In this document: positions 25,062-33,660 of the stretch, one piece after another
Layout: every line of letters starts with the position of its first letter
Position numbering within the stretch: position 1 is the stretch's first letter
Assembly (NCBI RefSeq): GCF_028416575.1
Contig: NZ_JAMQKB010000002.1
Location: forward strand, 124,001-188,000
Source: Terrihalobacillus insolitus
GTDB lineage: Bacteria; Bacillota; Bacilli; Bacillales; Amphibacillaceae
Reading direction: 5' to 3'
DNA length: 64,000 nt
Translations under genes and position numbers: made by a program
Notes under the pieces: model-generated
Told to the model about the DNA's origin: nothing
Seen by the model: the letters and a program-made list of their open reading frames with translations, nothing else
The model's database searches: none

Positions 25062-27469
25062 TTCGCCTTGCTTGGAAGCGGATAAAAAACCGTAAGCTAA
25101 CAACAATTATTATATTGATTGCATTTATTAGTATCTTTACTCTTATTCCAGTTGGATTAGATCAGTCAAAAACATCAATATCTACCGTTCATGAATCAAT
25201 CGCGGAGTATGGACGAGGAAGTTATGACTTACTCGTTAGACCCTCTTCTTCCCGAACATTAATTGAACAGAAATTAGGAATGGTTGAAGAGAATTACATA
25301 GGGGACAGTAAAGGCGGAATATCATTAAAGGAATGGAAAAAGATTAAAGATGATCCGAATATCGAGGTGGCCGCTCCAGTTGCTTCACTTGGATATTTTA
25401 GGGGAAGACAACTTTCCGTTGAACTACCTGTGCTAGAAAACCCAACTATGTTTACCTATCAATTTTATACATCAAACGGTAACACTAAATATCCATTAGG
25501 ATCAAAAGAATCTATTATGTACTTCAAGCAGTATAACCCTGGTTTTATTCAATTTCTAAAAAATGGGGAGAACAATGCCATAAGCTCGGCAATGACTGTC
25601 CTTATGCCAGAGAATTATAATCTACTAGTAGCCATTGACCCACAAAGTGAAAAAAAATTAACAGGTATTGATTTTTCCAACCTAAATATTGAAATTAAGG
25701 ATCCAACATTAGATACCATCTTACAAAATTATGGAAATCCACCGGTCATGAAGGTATTGCAACGGGATGACTTGAATATCCCAATATATATGAACTTACA
25801 AGTGGAACAATTAAATGTGAATTTAGATGATTATTTAAATCTACTAAGATTAAAAAATGATGAATTCTTAATGTCGGCTTCGACAGAAGATATAGCGGCT
25901 GTATTTAAAAAATTGGAACAGGAGGAATTGGAAAAGAGCGAAATATTTAAAATTGACTTGTCAGGTTATCAAAAACCATTCGATGGAACAGCAATACTTT
26001 TAAATGAAAAATTTGAACCGGCAGTAGCAGAGAGATATATGTCTGATGCTGACACATCTACCTATTATGTAGCATCAAAAATCCACTATCAAAACGTGGA
26101 TAATTTGCTAAAGGTTAACATTACTCAGAATGGAGAACCTCCTTCCTATAAAGATATAAGCAAAAAGGGTATTTCTATGAAAGAGTCGATGGAAGTACCG
26201 TTCATTACCTATCAAACGGGAACCTTTTCACCTGTTCAAGAACAGGAGAATCATTTGGCGGCCAGTCCATTAGGGATTTACGGGGAGATGAAGGCGACAA
26301 CAGGGGATGGTACGGTACTGACTCCAACCACGATACCTGGAAGCTTTATACCTTCACCAGCCAGCGGCGTCACCACCCTTGAAAATGCAGAAATGATTAA
26401 AGGAGATAAGCCGATTGATGCGATTCGGGTAAAAATTGCCGGAATTACCAATTACGATGAAGTAGCACAGAAAAAAATAGAAAAGGTGGCAACCGAATTA
26501 TTACAAAAGGGCTATGAAGTAGATGTTGTTGCCGGTTCTTCCTTCAAAAAAATGACATTAGATGTAGAAGGAATTGGAAAAGTGAATGAGTCTTGGACAA
26601 CGTTAGGTGTTGCTCAGGAATTGACAGGAACTTGGAATGTGATGAATTTGTTAACTACGATTTTATTATGCGTATTTGGATTACTATGGCTTGTTTTTCG
26701 GTTAACATTTGAGAGACATGTGCTTTCCCAAGAGAATTCGACTCTTTCTATTATCGGTTGGAAACAGAGTAAGATATTTTTACGTAATTGTGTGGAACAA
26801 TACATGATTATCACAGTTGCATTTGTTGTTTCGCTTATTCTACTGGTTATACTTCAAGCGGAAGCAATGATGTATTGGGTAGTTATCATCCTGTGGTTTG
26901 TATCAATCCTAGCATCCACGCTTTTATTGAATAAAAAAGCAAAACGTACTAACCGAGTGGAGACCTATAAAAAGTTTGCTTCTATTTTCTACTATAAACG
27001 ATTGATTATACCGATGATGTTGATACTATGTCTTTCTGTTTTATTAATTTCTATACAAATAGCTGCTCTAGGGGATGCATTTTATAAGTCAACAGAAACT
27101 ACGTTAGGACAATTTATTGGTGATCAAACAATTTGGTTCCAACTCATTGTCACTACGCTTGTCGTTTATTTAAGTATTGCTTCATTTAGTGAAGGTCTAA
27201 ATACATTGTATATGGAAAGAAAGCAAGAGTTTGTGATGTACCACGTAATCGGATGGACAAAGAGGAAAATTTTAAGGTACATCTTCAAAGAGTCAACTGC
27301 ATGGTTTCTTTTATCCAGTCTCACTGGCAGTATTATTAGTGGAACCATTCTTTATCAACTAGGAACTTCTGCAGTTTGGATTTTAATTGGCCTAGGAATT
27401 TCTTTCATAACTATGGCGATAATAGTAAGCATAATCATACTCACACATAAAAACGTTGTAGGTCATTAA
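25058..27469 (+). CDS. Large FtsX/MacB-type ABC permease of a peptide export or immunity system
   Basis: 803 residues. One N-terminal membrane helix (about 13-30) is followed by a very large extracellular domain (about 34-530), then three helices (about 535-630) and, after a short basic stretch, four further hydrophobic segments to the end. The repeat of the FtsX core (LSIIGWKQSKIFLRNC and, later, YHVIGWTKRKILRYIF, the coupling-helix region) shows two FtsX modules. Permeases of this size occur beside lactococcin 972-like peptides in Bacillaceae. Probable role: export of, or immunity to, the interrupted upstream peptide. Translationally coupled to the ATPase gene. Confidence 0.8.
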   Translation: MIRLAWKRIKNRKLTTIIILIAFISIFTLIPVGLDQSKTSISTVHESIAEYGRGSYDLLVRPSSSRTLIEQKLGMVEENYIGDSKGGISLKEWKKIKDDPNIEVAAPVASLGYFRGRQLSVELPVLENPTMFTYQFYTSNGNTKYPLGSKESIMYFKQYNPGFIQFLKNGENNAISSAMTVLMPENYNLLVAIDPQSEKKLTGIDFSNLNIEIKDPTLDTILQNYGNPPVMKVLQRDDLNIPIYMNLQVEQLNVNLDDYLNLLRLKNDEFLMSASTEDIAAVFKKLEQEELEKSEIFKIDLSGYQKPFDGTAILLNEKFEPAVAERYMSDADTSTYYVASKIHYQNVDNLLKVNITQNGEPPSYKDISKKGISMKESMEVPFITYQTGTFSPVQEQENHLAASPLGIYGEMKATTGDGTVLTPTTIPGSFIPSPASGVTTLENAEMIKGDKPIDAIRVKIAGITNYDEVAQKKIEKVATELLQKGYEVDVVAGSSFKKMTLDVEGIGKVNESWTTLGVAQELTGTWNVMNLLTTILLCVFGLLWLVFRLTFERHVLSQENSTLSIIGWKQSKIFLRNCVEQYMIITVAFVVSLILLVILQAEAMMYWVVIILWFVSILASTLLLNKKAKRTNRVETYKKFASIFYYKRLIIPMMLILCLSVLLISIQIAALGDAFYKSTETTLGQFIGDQTIWFQLIVTTLVVYLSIASFSEGLNTLYMERKQEFVMYHVIGWTKRKILRYIFKESTAWFLLSSLTGSIISGTILYQLGTSAVWILIGLGISFITMAIIVSIIILTHKNVVGH

Positions 27470-27501
27470 TAAGGTCAACAACCCAAGTACAAGTTCTATA
27501 A

Positions 27502-27532
27502 ATTGACTTCCACCTTGGAGGTCAATTTTTTT
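27502..27532 (+). terminator. Terminator of the ABC operon
   Basis: ATTGACTTCC pairs with GGAGGTCAAT (one G-U) around five bases, and seven T follow, 35 bases after the permease stop. Confidence 0.85.
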
Positions 27533-27637
27533 ACACTGCAATTGTCATAAAGGATCGTCTTATGTCTTATATATGTACAAAGTGGTTTCACTTAACATGC
27601 TGTAACAGATTATACAGGCTAGTAGAGGAGGTATGGT

Positions 27638-28028
27638 ATGGAACTGTTTGGGAGTTACCTATTAGCGGTGGTTGAAACAGGAGGAATATTCGCACCTTTA
27701 CTATTTATCAGCTTTCATTTACGAGACCATTGTTTTTTCTTCCAGTGGTGTTCATCTGTATTTCAGGTGGAATACTGTTGGTGCAGTGGCAGGAACCGTA
27801 TATTCCATTATCGGTTTACACTGTCAAGTATGGGCTTCAACGGGTTTATTCGTTGGGTGCCCAAAACGTTTAAATCTTAAAGGAAAATTAATTGGGAAGC
27901 ATTCAGTGTTATATTCTTCGCAAATTGCAATCCTTCGTCCTATTCCATTTATACATTTTCATCTTTTATCACGTTGTTTAATTGAAGTTACACAAGGTTT
28001 TGAGGATATACGAAATCATCTTTATTGA
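27638..28028 (+). pseudogene. TVP38/TMEM64-family membrane protein, frameshifted and truncated
   Basis: A good start (GAGGAGGTATGGT before ATG 27638) opens MELFGSYLLAVVETGGIFAP. The conserved core then appears split over three frames: RPLFFLPVVFICISGGIL in one, GAVAGTVYSIIG in the second, SSMGFNGFIRWVPKTF in the first again, and a tail (LKGKLIGKHSVLYSSQIAIL) in the third. This is the pattern of TVP38 (YtxB-like) proteins, but with several small indels and no proper C-terminus. A terminator remains downstream. Confidence 0.65.
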
Positions 28029-28062
28029 CAAACGTACCAATAGTGCTTGTGTATACATCAAT

Positions 28063-28096
28063 AGGGAGATAAATCTCGAACTTATCTCCCTTTTAT
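28063..28096 (+). terminator. Terminator after the TVP38 remnant
   Basis: AGGGAGATAA and TTATCTCCCT form a perfect ten-base-pair stem, followed by TTTAT. Confidence 0.7.
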
Positions 28097-28189
28097 ATCG
28101 TTGTTTTTCTGCTTGCCTTATTACCGCTTATTTACATCTTAAGAAGGAATGAGGTAATTATAAAGTGGAATGAGTTTTTCCCGGCTCGA

Positions 28190-28360
28190 ACGTAAAAGAA
28201 ATCCATTTAAAAGAACTGGATCAGCGAAATTAAAACGTTCACACGCATACACAAGTCATATGTTTGCCAATAAATCACAAAAGCAAAACGCAAATTACGC
28301 AAAACTACACTTGTTTTTGCAGGTGACTACAAGCGTATCAAAGCAATAATACCGAAATAA
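28190..28360 (+). pseudogene. rpmI: Decayed second copy of ribosomal protein L35
   Basis: The L35 core is plain: [20 protein letters not shown] and then, after a one-base shift near 28283, [20 protein letters not shown] ending in IIPK and a stop. The normal N-terminus (MPKMKTHRG) is not recognisable, so the gene is broken at the start and in the middle. L35 and L20 are cotranscribed in bacteria, and rplT follows here too, without infC in front. The true copy is presumably elsewhere. Confidence 0.75.
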
Positions 28361-28426
28361 GCTATTATTTAAACTAAAACTAAATGGATATACAATGAGA
28401 TAGATTTGTATTAGGAGGGTATTAAT

Positions 28427-28675
28427 ATGCCACGTGTAAAAGGTGGAACAGTTACGCGCGCTCGTCGTAAACGCGTACTAAAACTAGCAAAAGGTTATTA
28501 TGGTTCAAAACGTACGCTATTTAAAACAGCTAAGCAACAGGTAATGAAATCAGGTCAGTATGCTTATCGTGACCGTAAACAAAATAAACGTGTTTTCCGT
28601 AAACTTTGGATTGCTCGTATAAGTGCTGCAGCACGTATGCACGATATTTCTTTAAGTGGAAGAAGAAGCGAGTAG
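28427..28675 (+). CDS. rplT: C-terminally truncated ribosomal protein L20
   Basis: 82 residues against the usual 117-119. The first 70 are a near-perfect L20 ([20 protein letters not shown], then [17 protein letters not shown] and [15 protein letters not shown]), but after ARMH the frame gives [10 protein letters not shown] and stops, so the C-terminal globular domain that contacts 23S rRNA helices 40-41 is absent. A strong ribosome binding site (AGGAGGG) precedes ATG. The N-terminal extension mainly serves in assembly. Together with the broken rpmI this looks like a decaying duplicate, although the intact frame and RBS leave room for expression. Confidence 0.75.
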   Translation: MPRVKGGTVTRARRKRVLKLAKGYYGSKRTLFKTAKQQVMKSGQYAYRDRKQNKRVFRKLWIARISAAARMHDISLSGRRSE

Positions 28676-28688
28676 AGAACTAACGGGT

Positions 28689-28802
28689 ATGAAACAACAA
28701 GAACTCAGATTAAGACTAGTCGAACTAAAAGAGAGTAGAAAAGATCAAATAGATTTAGTAGGGGAATTTAAGCAACAAGAAGCTTTGAACTCGCACTTTT
28801 AG
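28689..28802 (+). CDS. Possible 37-residue charged protein
   Basis: ATG at 28689 to TAG encodes MKQQELRLRLVELKESRKDQ, continuing to QQEALNSHF, predicted helical and highly charged. It follows the truncated rplT by 13 bases with only a weak GGGT ribosome binding site. No family recognised; it could be a fragment of a larger gene. Confidence 0.25.
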   Translation: MKQQELRLRLVELKESRKDQIDLVGEFKQQEALNSHF

Positions 28803-28813
28803 TTTAACTTTTC

Positions 28814-29623
28814 TTACTTAACCCCCAATGCTTCCTTTAAACGATTACGATCAAAACTAGTGAAAACCTCACCATCAATTAAAATAGTTGGAATCACTCT
28901 CTTGCCACCGTTTGCCTCCAACATTTTATTGAAAATTTGATTTTCCATCACATTTTGATCCTCATAAACAAAGCCGTTTTCCGAGAGAAACTCCCTCGCT
29001 TGTCTACAAGAACTTCATGGAGGTGCATGGTACACGACAAGGTCAGGAATACCTTTCTTGTAATCTCGTAAGGAAACGCTGTGGCGCTCTTCTATGTGTG
29101 GTAATGTCAAATCGATTTGATAGCAATAAAAAGAAACATCTGTTGCTGGGATATTTGGAAATAATCTTTCTCGAAGTTGCCATGTATCTCCTGAATTTAC
29201 TTGCAAGTCTAGGATCGTATGACCATTGAACTGTTTTTCGGTGTTTAATTTCATTTCAAACTCCTGTGTTACTGGAAGTTTGATATTTTGTTCTCCCTTG
29301 AGTGTGACAATATATGAAAACGTTATATCGTTAGTGGTTATTGCTCTATTTAAGCGTTCACTATATTCATCACTTTTGTTAAATAGCATCAAACCGTGAT
29401 CGTTCTCATCAAAAACATGCAACACACCTGCAGAAACGCTCGTTTCCATTTCGGCCAACCATCGATTGTGTTGAAACAAACGGTTTAGCAATGTTCCGTT
29501 TTCTGATTTTTCTTTTGGATGGGTCAATATCCCCTTTGGTTTTTTAACAATCATGACGGAAGGGCTTTCATACCAAATGTCTAAAGAATCTTGATCAATT
29601 GGTATCAACGGTTTTTTCTCCAT
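28814..29623 (-). CDS. RluA-like pseudouridine synthase fused to a glutaredoxin, with in-frame TGA
   Basis: ATG 29623 (AGGAGG upstream) opens an RluA-like domain: WYESPSVMIVKKPKGILTHP, but the catalytic HRLD-like motif reads HVFDENDHGL (Asp kept, Arg lost). The frame stops at TGA 29017-29015 after VVYHAPP. Beyond it the same frame continues 66 codons with a glutaredoxin fold: SSCRQAREFLSENGFVYED, cis-Pro in RVIPTILIDGE, ending LKEALGVK. The TGA falls exactly at the first Cys of the CxxC redox motif. A six-pair hairpin (CGAGGG/CTCTCG, loop AGTTT) begins 16 bases after the TGA. Either a nonsense mutation splits the gene, giving a 202-residue product, or TGA is read as selenocysteine. The first is the default; the second is testable. 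Confidence 0.6.
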
Positions 29624-29702
29624 TTATCTAACCTCCTTTTTGCTATTCTAACATAATGTGGAAAAGAAACCTTTTGAAAGGTTCTTCGAGATTGTGCATG
29701 CG

Positions 29703-30890
29703 CTATCTTATGATCTGTAGTATTTCATAGCTCTCATCTTCCAATACTACAATGATCCGTTCGTCTGTATTTGTTTTGAATGTAACTGTGATCGAACCAT
29801 TTGGAGTCGATTCCCCTGAAAAATATCTTCCTTTACTATAATAAGTAACAAGAGCATCCTGCCAATTCTCAATTTTAACTTGATTCTCATTTTCTAACGC
29901 TCGATACGCTTTTTCACGAATGAGACTTTTGGGGAAATGATTCTTTTCTGCTAAATAAAATTGAATTTTCTCCTCAAATTGGGGTAAATCTTCACTAGAA
30001 TATATTTCTTCTTTCACTAACTCAAACGGATCCTCTATGAATTGCTTTTTACCATCCTTCATAATAAGCGCTTGATCCTGATACTTGATTACAGGCCCAG
30101 AAATGCCAAGCGCTTCTTGTGTAGATTGTCCTGGCATCATACGAGCACTTGTGAAAACGATCACCTGATCATCTGGGAACATTAATTCACCATAGTTATC
30201 TGCTACTACCAGTTTATTTTTCGCCGCTTCAAGCTCAGCGTCTGATATATTAAATTTTTCATCGATACCTTCTTTTTTAATCTGCTCATATTTCGTAATT
30301 ATTGCTCCCGGATTGATCACGGTAATCATTTGTCCTTTACTTAATTTGTCATCATAGCTTTTTACCACTCGAATTTTCGCTTTTGTGTACGCCATTTGGT
30401 TCTCAGGATTGATAAAGGATTTAATTCCAATCACTTTTCCCTTTGTAATGCTGTCCGAATTAAAAATGATATCCTTCAATGTGTTAAAATATAAGATATC
30501 AGCTGTTAATTTAGGCGAAGAGCGATTATTGTCTGTTAAATTCTCTAATTCAAGCGTGCTAGGATCAGTTATATATCCGTTCCTTTCTAATTTTTCTTTT
30601 TCTTTTTCTTGATCAACCAAGGGGATTGGATTTTCTGGTGGACTTTCACTAGCCAAATTTGTCTGATCGCCAGTTTCCCCTTGAAACAAACCGTTCGTAG
30701 TTGGAAAAATCAAAAAAGCAACGGTGAATACCGTAACAAGAGTCAGAACAATCGGGAGAACGTATTTTCTTTTACCTTTTTTTTGATGTACCAATTCCCA
30801 TGTGTCCTGAAAAGTGACGCGAGTTGAGTGAATATCTAAATTTTCATGCAACACTTGTTGAATTTTTGAACGATTTGCATTCTGTTTCAT
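29703..30890 (-). CDS. Membrane anti-sigma factor-like regulator with large extracellular domain
   Basis: 395 residues. A short cytoplasmic N-terminus (1-40), one membrane helix (about 43-62, YVLPIVLTLVTVFTVAFLIF) and a large outside domain with a mixed alpha/beta appearance. The N-terminal region is small and lacks the HxxxCxxC zinc motif of ZAS anti-sigma factors. Its ATG overlaps the stop of the ECF sigma gene (ATGA), the standard arrangement of a cognate anti-sigma factor. It probably holds the sigma factor at the membrane until an envelope signal is sensed. The extracellular domain is not one I recognise. Confidence 0.7.
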   Translation of the reverse strand: MKQNANRSKIQQVLHENLDIHSTRVTFQDTWELVHQKKGKRKYVLPIVLTLVTVFTVAFLIFPTTNGLFQGETGDQTNLASESPPENPIPLVDQEKEKEKLERNGYITDPSTLELENLTDNNRSSPKLTADILYFNTLKDIIFNSDSITKGKVIGIKSFINPENQMAYTKAKIRVVKSYDDKLSKGQMITVINPGAIITKYEQIKKEGIDEKFNISDAELEAAKNKLVVADNYGELMFPDDQVIVFTSARMMPGQSTQEALGISGPVIKYQDQALIMKDGKKQFIEDPFELVKEEIYSSEDLPQFEEKIQFYLAEKNHFPKSLIREKAYRALENENQVKIENWQDALVTYYSKGRYFSGESTPNGSITVTFKTNTDERIIVVLEDESYEILQIIR

Positions 30891-31402
30891 TCATTACCCT
30901 CCCATTCACCGTTATATTTTTGCCTTATTTTTGTAAGTGCATAGTGGAGTCTCGACTTACATGTCCCCAGCGGGATTTTCAATACTTCTGCAACTTCCGA
31001 AAGCGTTAGTTCCGCATAAAAGTGCAAGTAAACTACTTCCTTACTCTTCCTTGATAACTGATTAATCTCATTCCAGAGTTCCGATTTCCACTCACCTCGC
31101 AAAACTTCTTGCTCTACTACTTCTCCTTGAGAAATATCTGTTGTTACACCCACAAGGTTTAATAGCTTATGTTTACGGATCATATTTCTAGTAATATTGA
31201 TGGTGATCTTGTACATCCATGGTTCGATTGGTTTGGCAGAATCGTACAGATGAAATTTCTTTATTATTTGAATAAACGTTTCTTGTGTAATATCATCTGC
31301 AAGCACACGCGACTTCGTTAACATATAAGCTGTTCGATATACCATATCAGAATGCTTTCGGAAAAGTTTAGCCATATCTTCCTTGTGGGGATGCTCCGTC
31401 AC
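30887..31402 (-). CDS. ECF RNA polymerase sigma factor
   Basis: 171 residues from GTG 31402, which has GGGGGG seven bases upstream (the TTG at 31408 is too close). Region 2 is seen in MVYRTAYMLTKSRVLADDIT plus QETFIQIIKKF, and region 4 in SRKSKEVVYLHFYAELTLSE followed by VAEVLKIPLGTCKSRLHYAL. It directs RNA polymerase to a small stress regulon, normally including its own operon. A candidate promoter GAAC-N17-TGTATA lies at 31436-31462 (weak match). Couples to the membrane anti-sigma gene downstream. Confidence 0.9.
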   Translation of the reverse strand: MTEHPHKEDMAKLFRKHSDMVYRTAYMLTKSRVLADDITQETFIQIIKKFHLYDSAKPIEPWMYKITINITRNMIRKHKLLNLVGVTTDISQGEVVEQEVLRGEWKSELWNEINQLSRKSKEVVYLHFYAELTLSEVAEVLKIPLGTCKSRLHYALTKIRQKYNGEWEGNE

Positions 31403-31511
31403 TTCCAATCCCCCCTTTCCTTAGTAATCACCCTATATACAATCGGGAATCACATTCTGTTCGGTTTTTATTGCATTTTTTTATGTGAGTCATCAGTTTA
31501 GGGAGATTTAA

Positions 31512-31702
31512 GTACGTGTTCAAAAAGTCCCCGAATTAGAAGCAAGCAGGTCGAGGCGGCGCTGTTTTGAGTAACGGAAAAACAAGCCATTTAAGGAATA
31601 CAGGCTAAGACCGCCACATCCTGTGGCAACGCCTGCATGACCCACATCGTGTGGGCCCGAGATGCGCCGCTTATCAATTGGTGACTTTTTGAACATCCTC
31701 TT
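31512..31702. repeat. Palindromic repeat R1 (GTTCAAAAAGTC family)
   Basis: Ends GTGTTCAAAAAGTCC and GGTGACTTTTTGAACAT form the outer inverted repeat. Inner conserved blocks are GAATTAGAAGCAAGCAGGTC with GAGGCGGCG on the left and GAGATGCGCCGCTTATCA on the right. The middle contains two further stems (CCACA...TGTGG and CCCACATCGTGTGGG) absent from R3 and R4. It overlaps the stop codon of crcB at its right end. No coding sense; same orientation as R4 and R5. Confidence 0.85.
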
Positions 31703-32067
31703 TAGGCCAACAAACTCACAATCCACCCCCCTATCCAAGCAAATAATATTCCTAAAATCACCGAGGTAGATACGTAAATCACGGCATTTTTCATCTCTTG
31801 TTTTTGCAGCATCTGGATCGTTTCATACCCAAATGTTGAAAAAGTCGTATAGGATCCCAAGAACCCTACTCCAATAAGAAGCCAAATCCATTCAATAATA
31901 CTGTTATGTACGTACAAAAGTGCAAAAATACCAAGAAAGAACGAACCAGTAACGTTCATAGTCCATGTGCCCAAGGGAAAAGTTTTTGACGACTTTTGGG
32001 TTATCCATTTCCCTAAAAGATAGCGAGTAATTGCTCCACCTATGCCCCCTATTCCAACAAATAACAT
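31702..32067 (-). CDS. crcB: Fluoride channel subunit CrcB/Fluc
   Basis: 121 residues, four membrane helices. Family motifs: GGIGGAITRYLLGKW at the start, GTWTMNVTGSF (the conserved Asn) and GFLGSYTTFSTFGYE (the Na+/Phe-box region). Fluc channels export fluoride as dual-topology dimers. The start overlaps the stop of the first crcB (TAATG), so the two subunits probably form a heterodimer in opposite orientation. Stop codon lies at the end of repeat R1. No fluoride riboswitch was seen upstream of the pair. Confidence 0.92.
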   Translation of the reverse strand: MLFVGIGGIGGAITRYLLGKWITQKSSKTFPLGTWTMNVTGSFFLGIFALLYVHNSIIEWIWLLIGVGFLGSYTTFSTFGYETIQMLQKQEMKNAVIYVSTSVILGILFAWIGGWIVSLLA

Positions 32068-32477
32068 TATTCTGCACCCTCTTCTCTTTTTCTATTTGGT
32101 TGAAAAGATGCCAATCTAGCTCCAGTAAAAGCCAGTCCTATGCCGCCTATAACACTTAAAAGGATATAAAGTAAAGCGATCATAAATTGACTATTTTGTA
32201 TCAAATTAATTGTTTCAACGGAAAATGTTGAAAATGTGGTAAATGAACCGATCAGTCCAGTCCCGATCGCAAGTTTTAGATTTGGATTAATGCTCCACCT
32301 TTTTGAAGTAATCGTAAAAAACCACGAAAGGATTAAACAGCCAATAAGGTTTACTGTCCATGTTCCAAATGGAAAACCATTTGTTGATGGAATCCATTCC
32401 CCAACTAAGTATCGCAAAATGGCACCAATAAAACCTCCTATTCCAACTGCTAAAACATTCATGATCATCCTCCTCAA
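32067..32477 (-). CDS. crcB: Fluoride channel subunit CrcB/Fluc
   Basis: 136 residues, four helices: IGGFIGAILRYLVGEW, GTWTVNLIGCLILSW and GTGLIGSFTTFSTFSVETI carry the same signatures as the partner gene. It is first in the pair and has GAGGAGG before its ATG. Paired, non-identical CrcB genes in Gram-positive bacteria normally assemble as one antiparallel heterodimer that lowers cytoplasmic fluoride. The 219 bases upstream (32478-32696) contain no gene and no recognisable crcB riboswitch motif. Confidence 0.92.
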   Translation of the reverse strand: MRRMIMNVLAVGIGGFIGAILRYLVGEWIPSTNGFPFGTWTVNLIGCLILSWFFTITSKRWSINPNLKLAIGTGLIGSFTTFSTFSVETINLIQNSQFMIALLYILLSVIGGIGLAFTGARLASFQPNRKREEGAE

Positions 32478-32696
32478 ATATTATGTTTAGACTAATTTTA
32501 AGCTTTTACTAACTTTGTGGTAAAGGGAATGTTCATTGTTGAATTCCTTTATTATTGTATTAAGTAAATTTGAACAGTCTCTATTATTATCTAGTGACAC
32601 TTCTTTTATATTATCATTCACCTAGTTCACCTTTATTTAGTTCGTCTGTTTTAATGAATTCAATTTTACATATATGTCTTCTCTTCCGCCATTAAA

Positions 32697-33431
32697 TCAA
32701 TCATAAATGGACAGTATGATCTCTTTTCTTGGTATTGACACCTTTCTTAATTCGCTAACAAAAGTGTCCAAATCGTAAGGGACATACTGTTGCCAAATAT
32801 GATAATCTTTCTTATCAATATCAATTATTCCATATCGTGCATATGGCTGATTATAACAACCTAGTGACCCAGAATTAAAGAACGTTGTATTTTTGCATTT
32901 AAATTGATGGTTACTATGGTCGTGGCCAAAACAAACCAGTGAAAAATCATCCAAATCATTTATAACAGAAAATTTTTCAGGAGAAGGGAGGCCAGTTACA
33001 TCAAAAGGGTCTTCGCTTATATGCGCTTGCCGTAACTTTTGCTGCATGGGGTAATGAATAAAATGTAGATGATGGTGATAGATTGTGAGATTAATGACGC
33101 GAGGAAGTTTTTCTAGTTCCGGAATATGGCTGTCATCTATTCTTTCTCCAATCCATTCATGATGGGGCATGACATCCACTCTACTTTTCGGATAAGGTTC
33201 TTTTTTCAAAATAGCTAATACTGCTTCATCATGATTTCCAGTAATTATTTCAATATTATTCAATTCGAACAAAACATCTAAAACTTCATTGGTATATGGA
33301 CCAATTCCAATCATATCACCAAGACAGTATATATAATCGACTGATTTACTTTTAATGTCATTTAGAGCGGCATTTAGTGCGTAGATATTCCCGTGTATAT
33401 CCGTTATAACCGCAATTCTGTATATACCCAT
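32697..33431 (-). CDS. Calcineurin-like metallophosphoesterase
   Basis: 244 residues from ATG 33431 (GAGGGAGG just upstream). Metallophosphoesterase motifs in order: DIHGN (D-x-H), CLGDMIGIGP (GDxxGxGP), GNHDEAV (GNHD), and the C-terminal CFGHDHSNHQF (GHxH). The YfcE/DUF2851-like short form hydrolyses phosphodiesters or cyclic nucleotides; homologues next to stress genes may act on diadenosine tetraphosphate or 2',3'-cyclic nucleotides. The true substrate is unknown. Monocistronic. Confidence 0.85.
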   Translation of the reverse strand: MGIYRIAVITDIHGNIYALNAALNDIKSKSVDYIYCLGDMIGIGPYTNEVLDVLFELNNIEIITGNHDEAVLAILKKEPYPKSRVDVMPHHEWIGERIDDSHIPELEKLPRVINLTIYHHHLHFIHYPMQQKLRQAHISEDPFDVTGLPSPEKFSVINDLDDFSLVCFGHDHSNHQFKCKNTTFFNSGSLGCYNQPYARYGIIDIDKKDYHIWQQYVPYDLDTFVSELRKVSIPRKEIILSIYD

Positions 33432-33537
33432 CCTCCTCCCTCTCGTCAATTGAACTTTGATCGGTTTTTATAGCAGGCTAATTACAGCAACCACAACATT
33501 AAAAACTTGGAATGAATTGAAATAAATATAGTGTTTA

Positions 33538-33660
33538 TTAATTTTCAATAGTATATTCCATCAAAGGTAGTAGACGATCTTCGAAAACGGTAGACGGTGT
33601 TTCTCCAATTTGCTTAGCCCCCATTTTTTCATAAAAGCCTTTTGCATGAGGTAAGATTTA
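33538..33660 (-). pseudogene. C-terminal remnant of a GNAT-like acetyltransferase
   Basis: Minus-strand codons read LPHAKGFYEKMGAKQIGETP, then FEDRLLPLMEYTIEN and a stop. AKGFYEKMGAK is the helix and turn that follow the acetyl-CoA site in GNAT enzymes. No start or N-terminal half exists; upstream (to about 33790) another frame shows GRFCEIDDQGFITNQADINN, a segment of a second broken gene. Confidence 0.5.

Noticed and set aside
31520..31738. 72-codon frame inside repeat R1
   Set aside because: Frame is created by the palindromic repeat; similar frames occur in R2 (49730-49987). No ribosome binding site.
32478..32696. Fluoride riboswitch upstream of the crcB pair
   Set aside because: The conserved GG-GATGG and pseudoknot partners could not be found on the minus strand.
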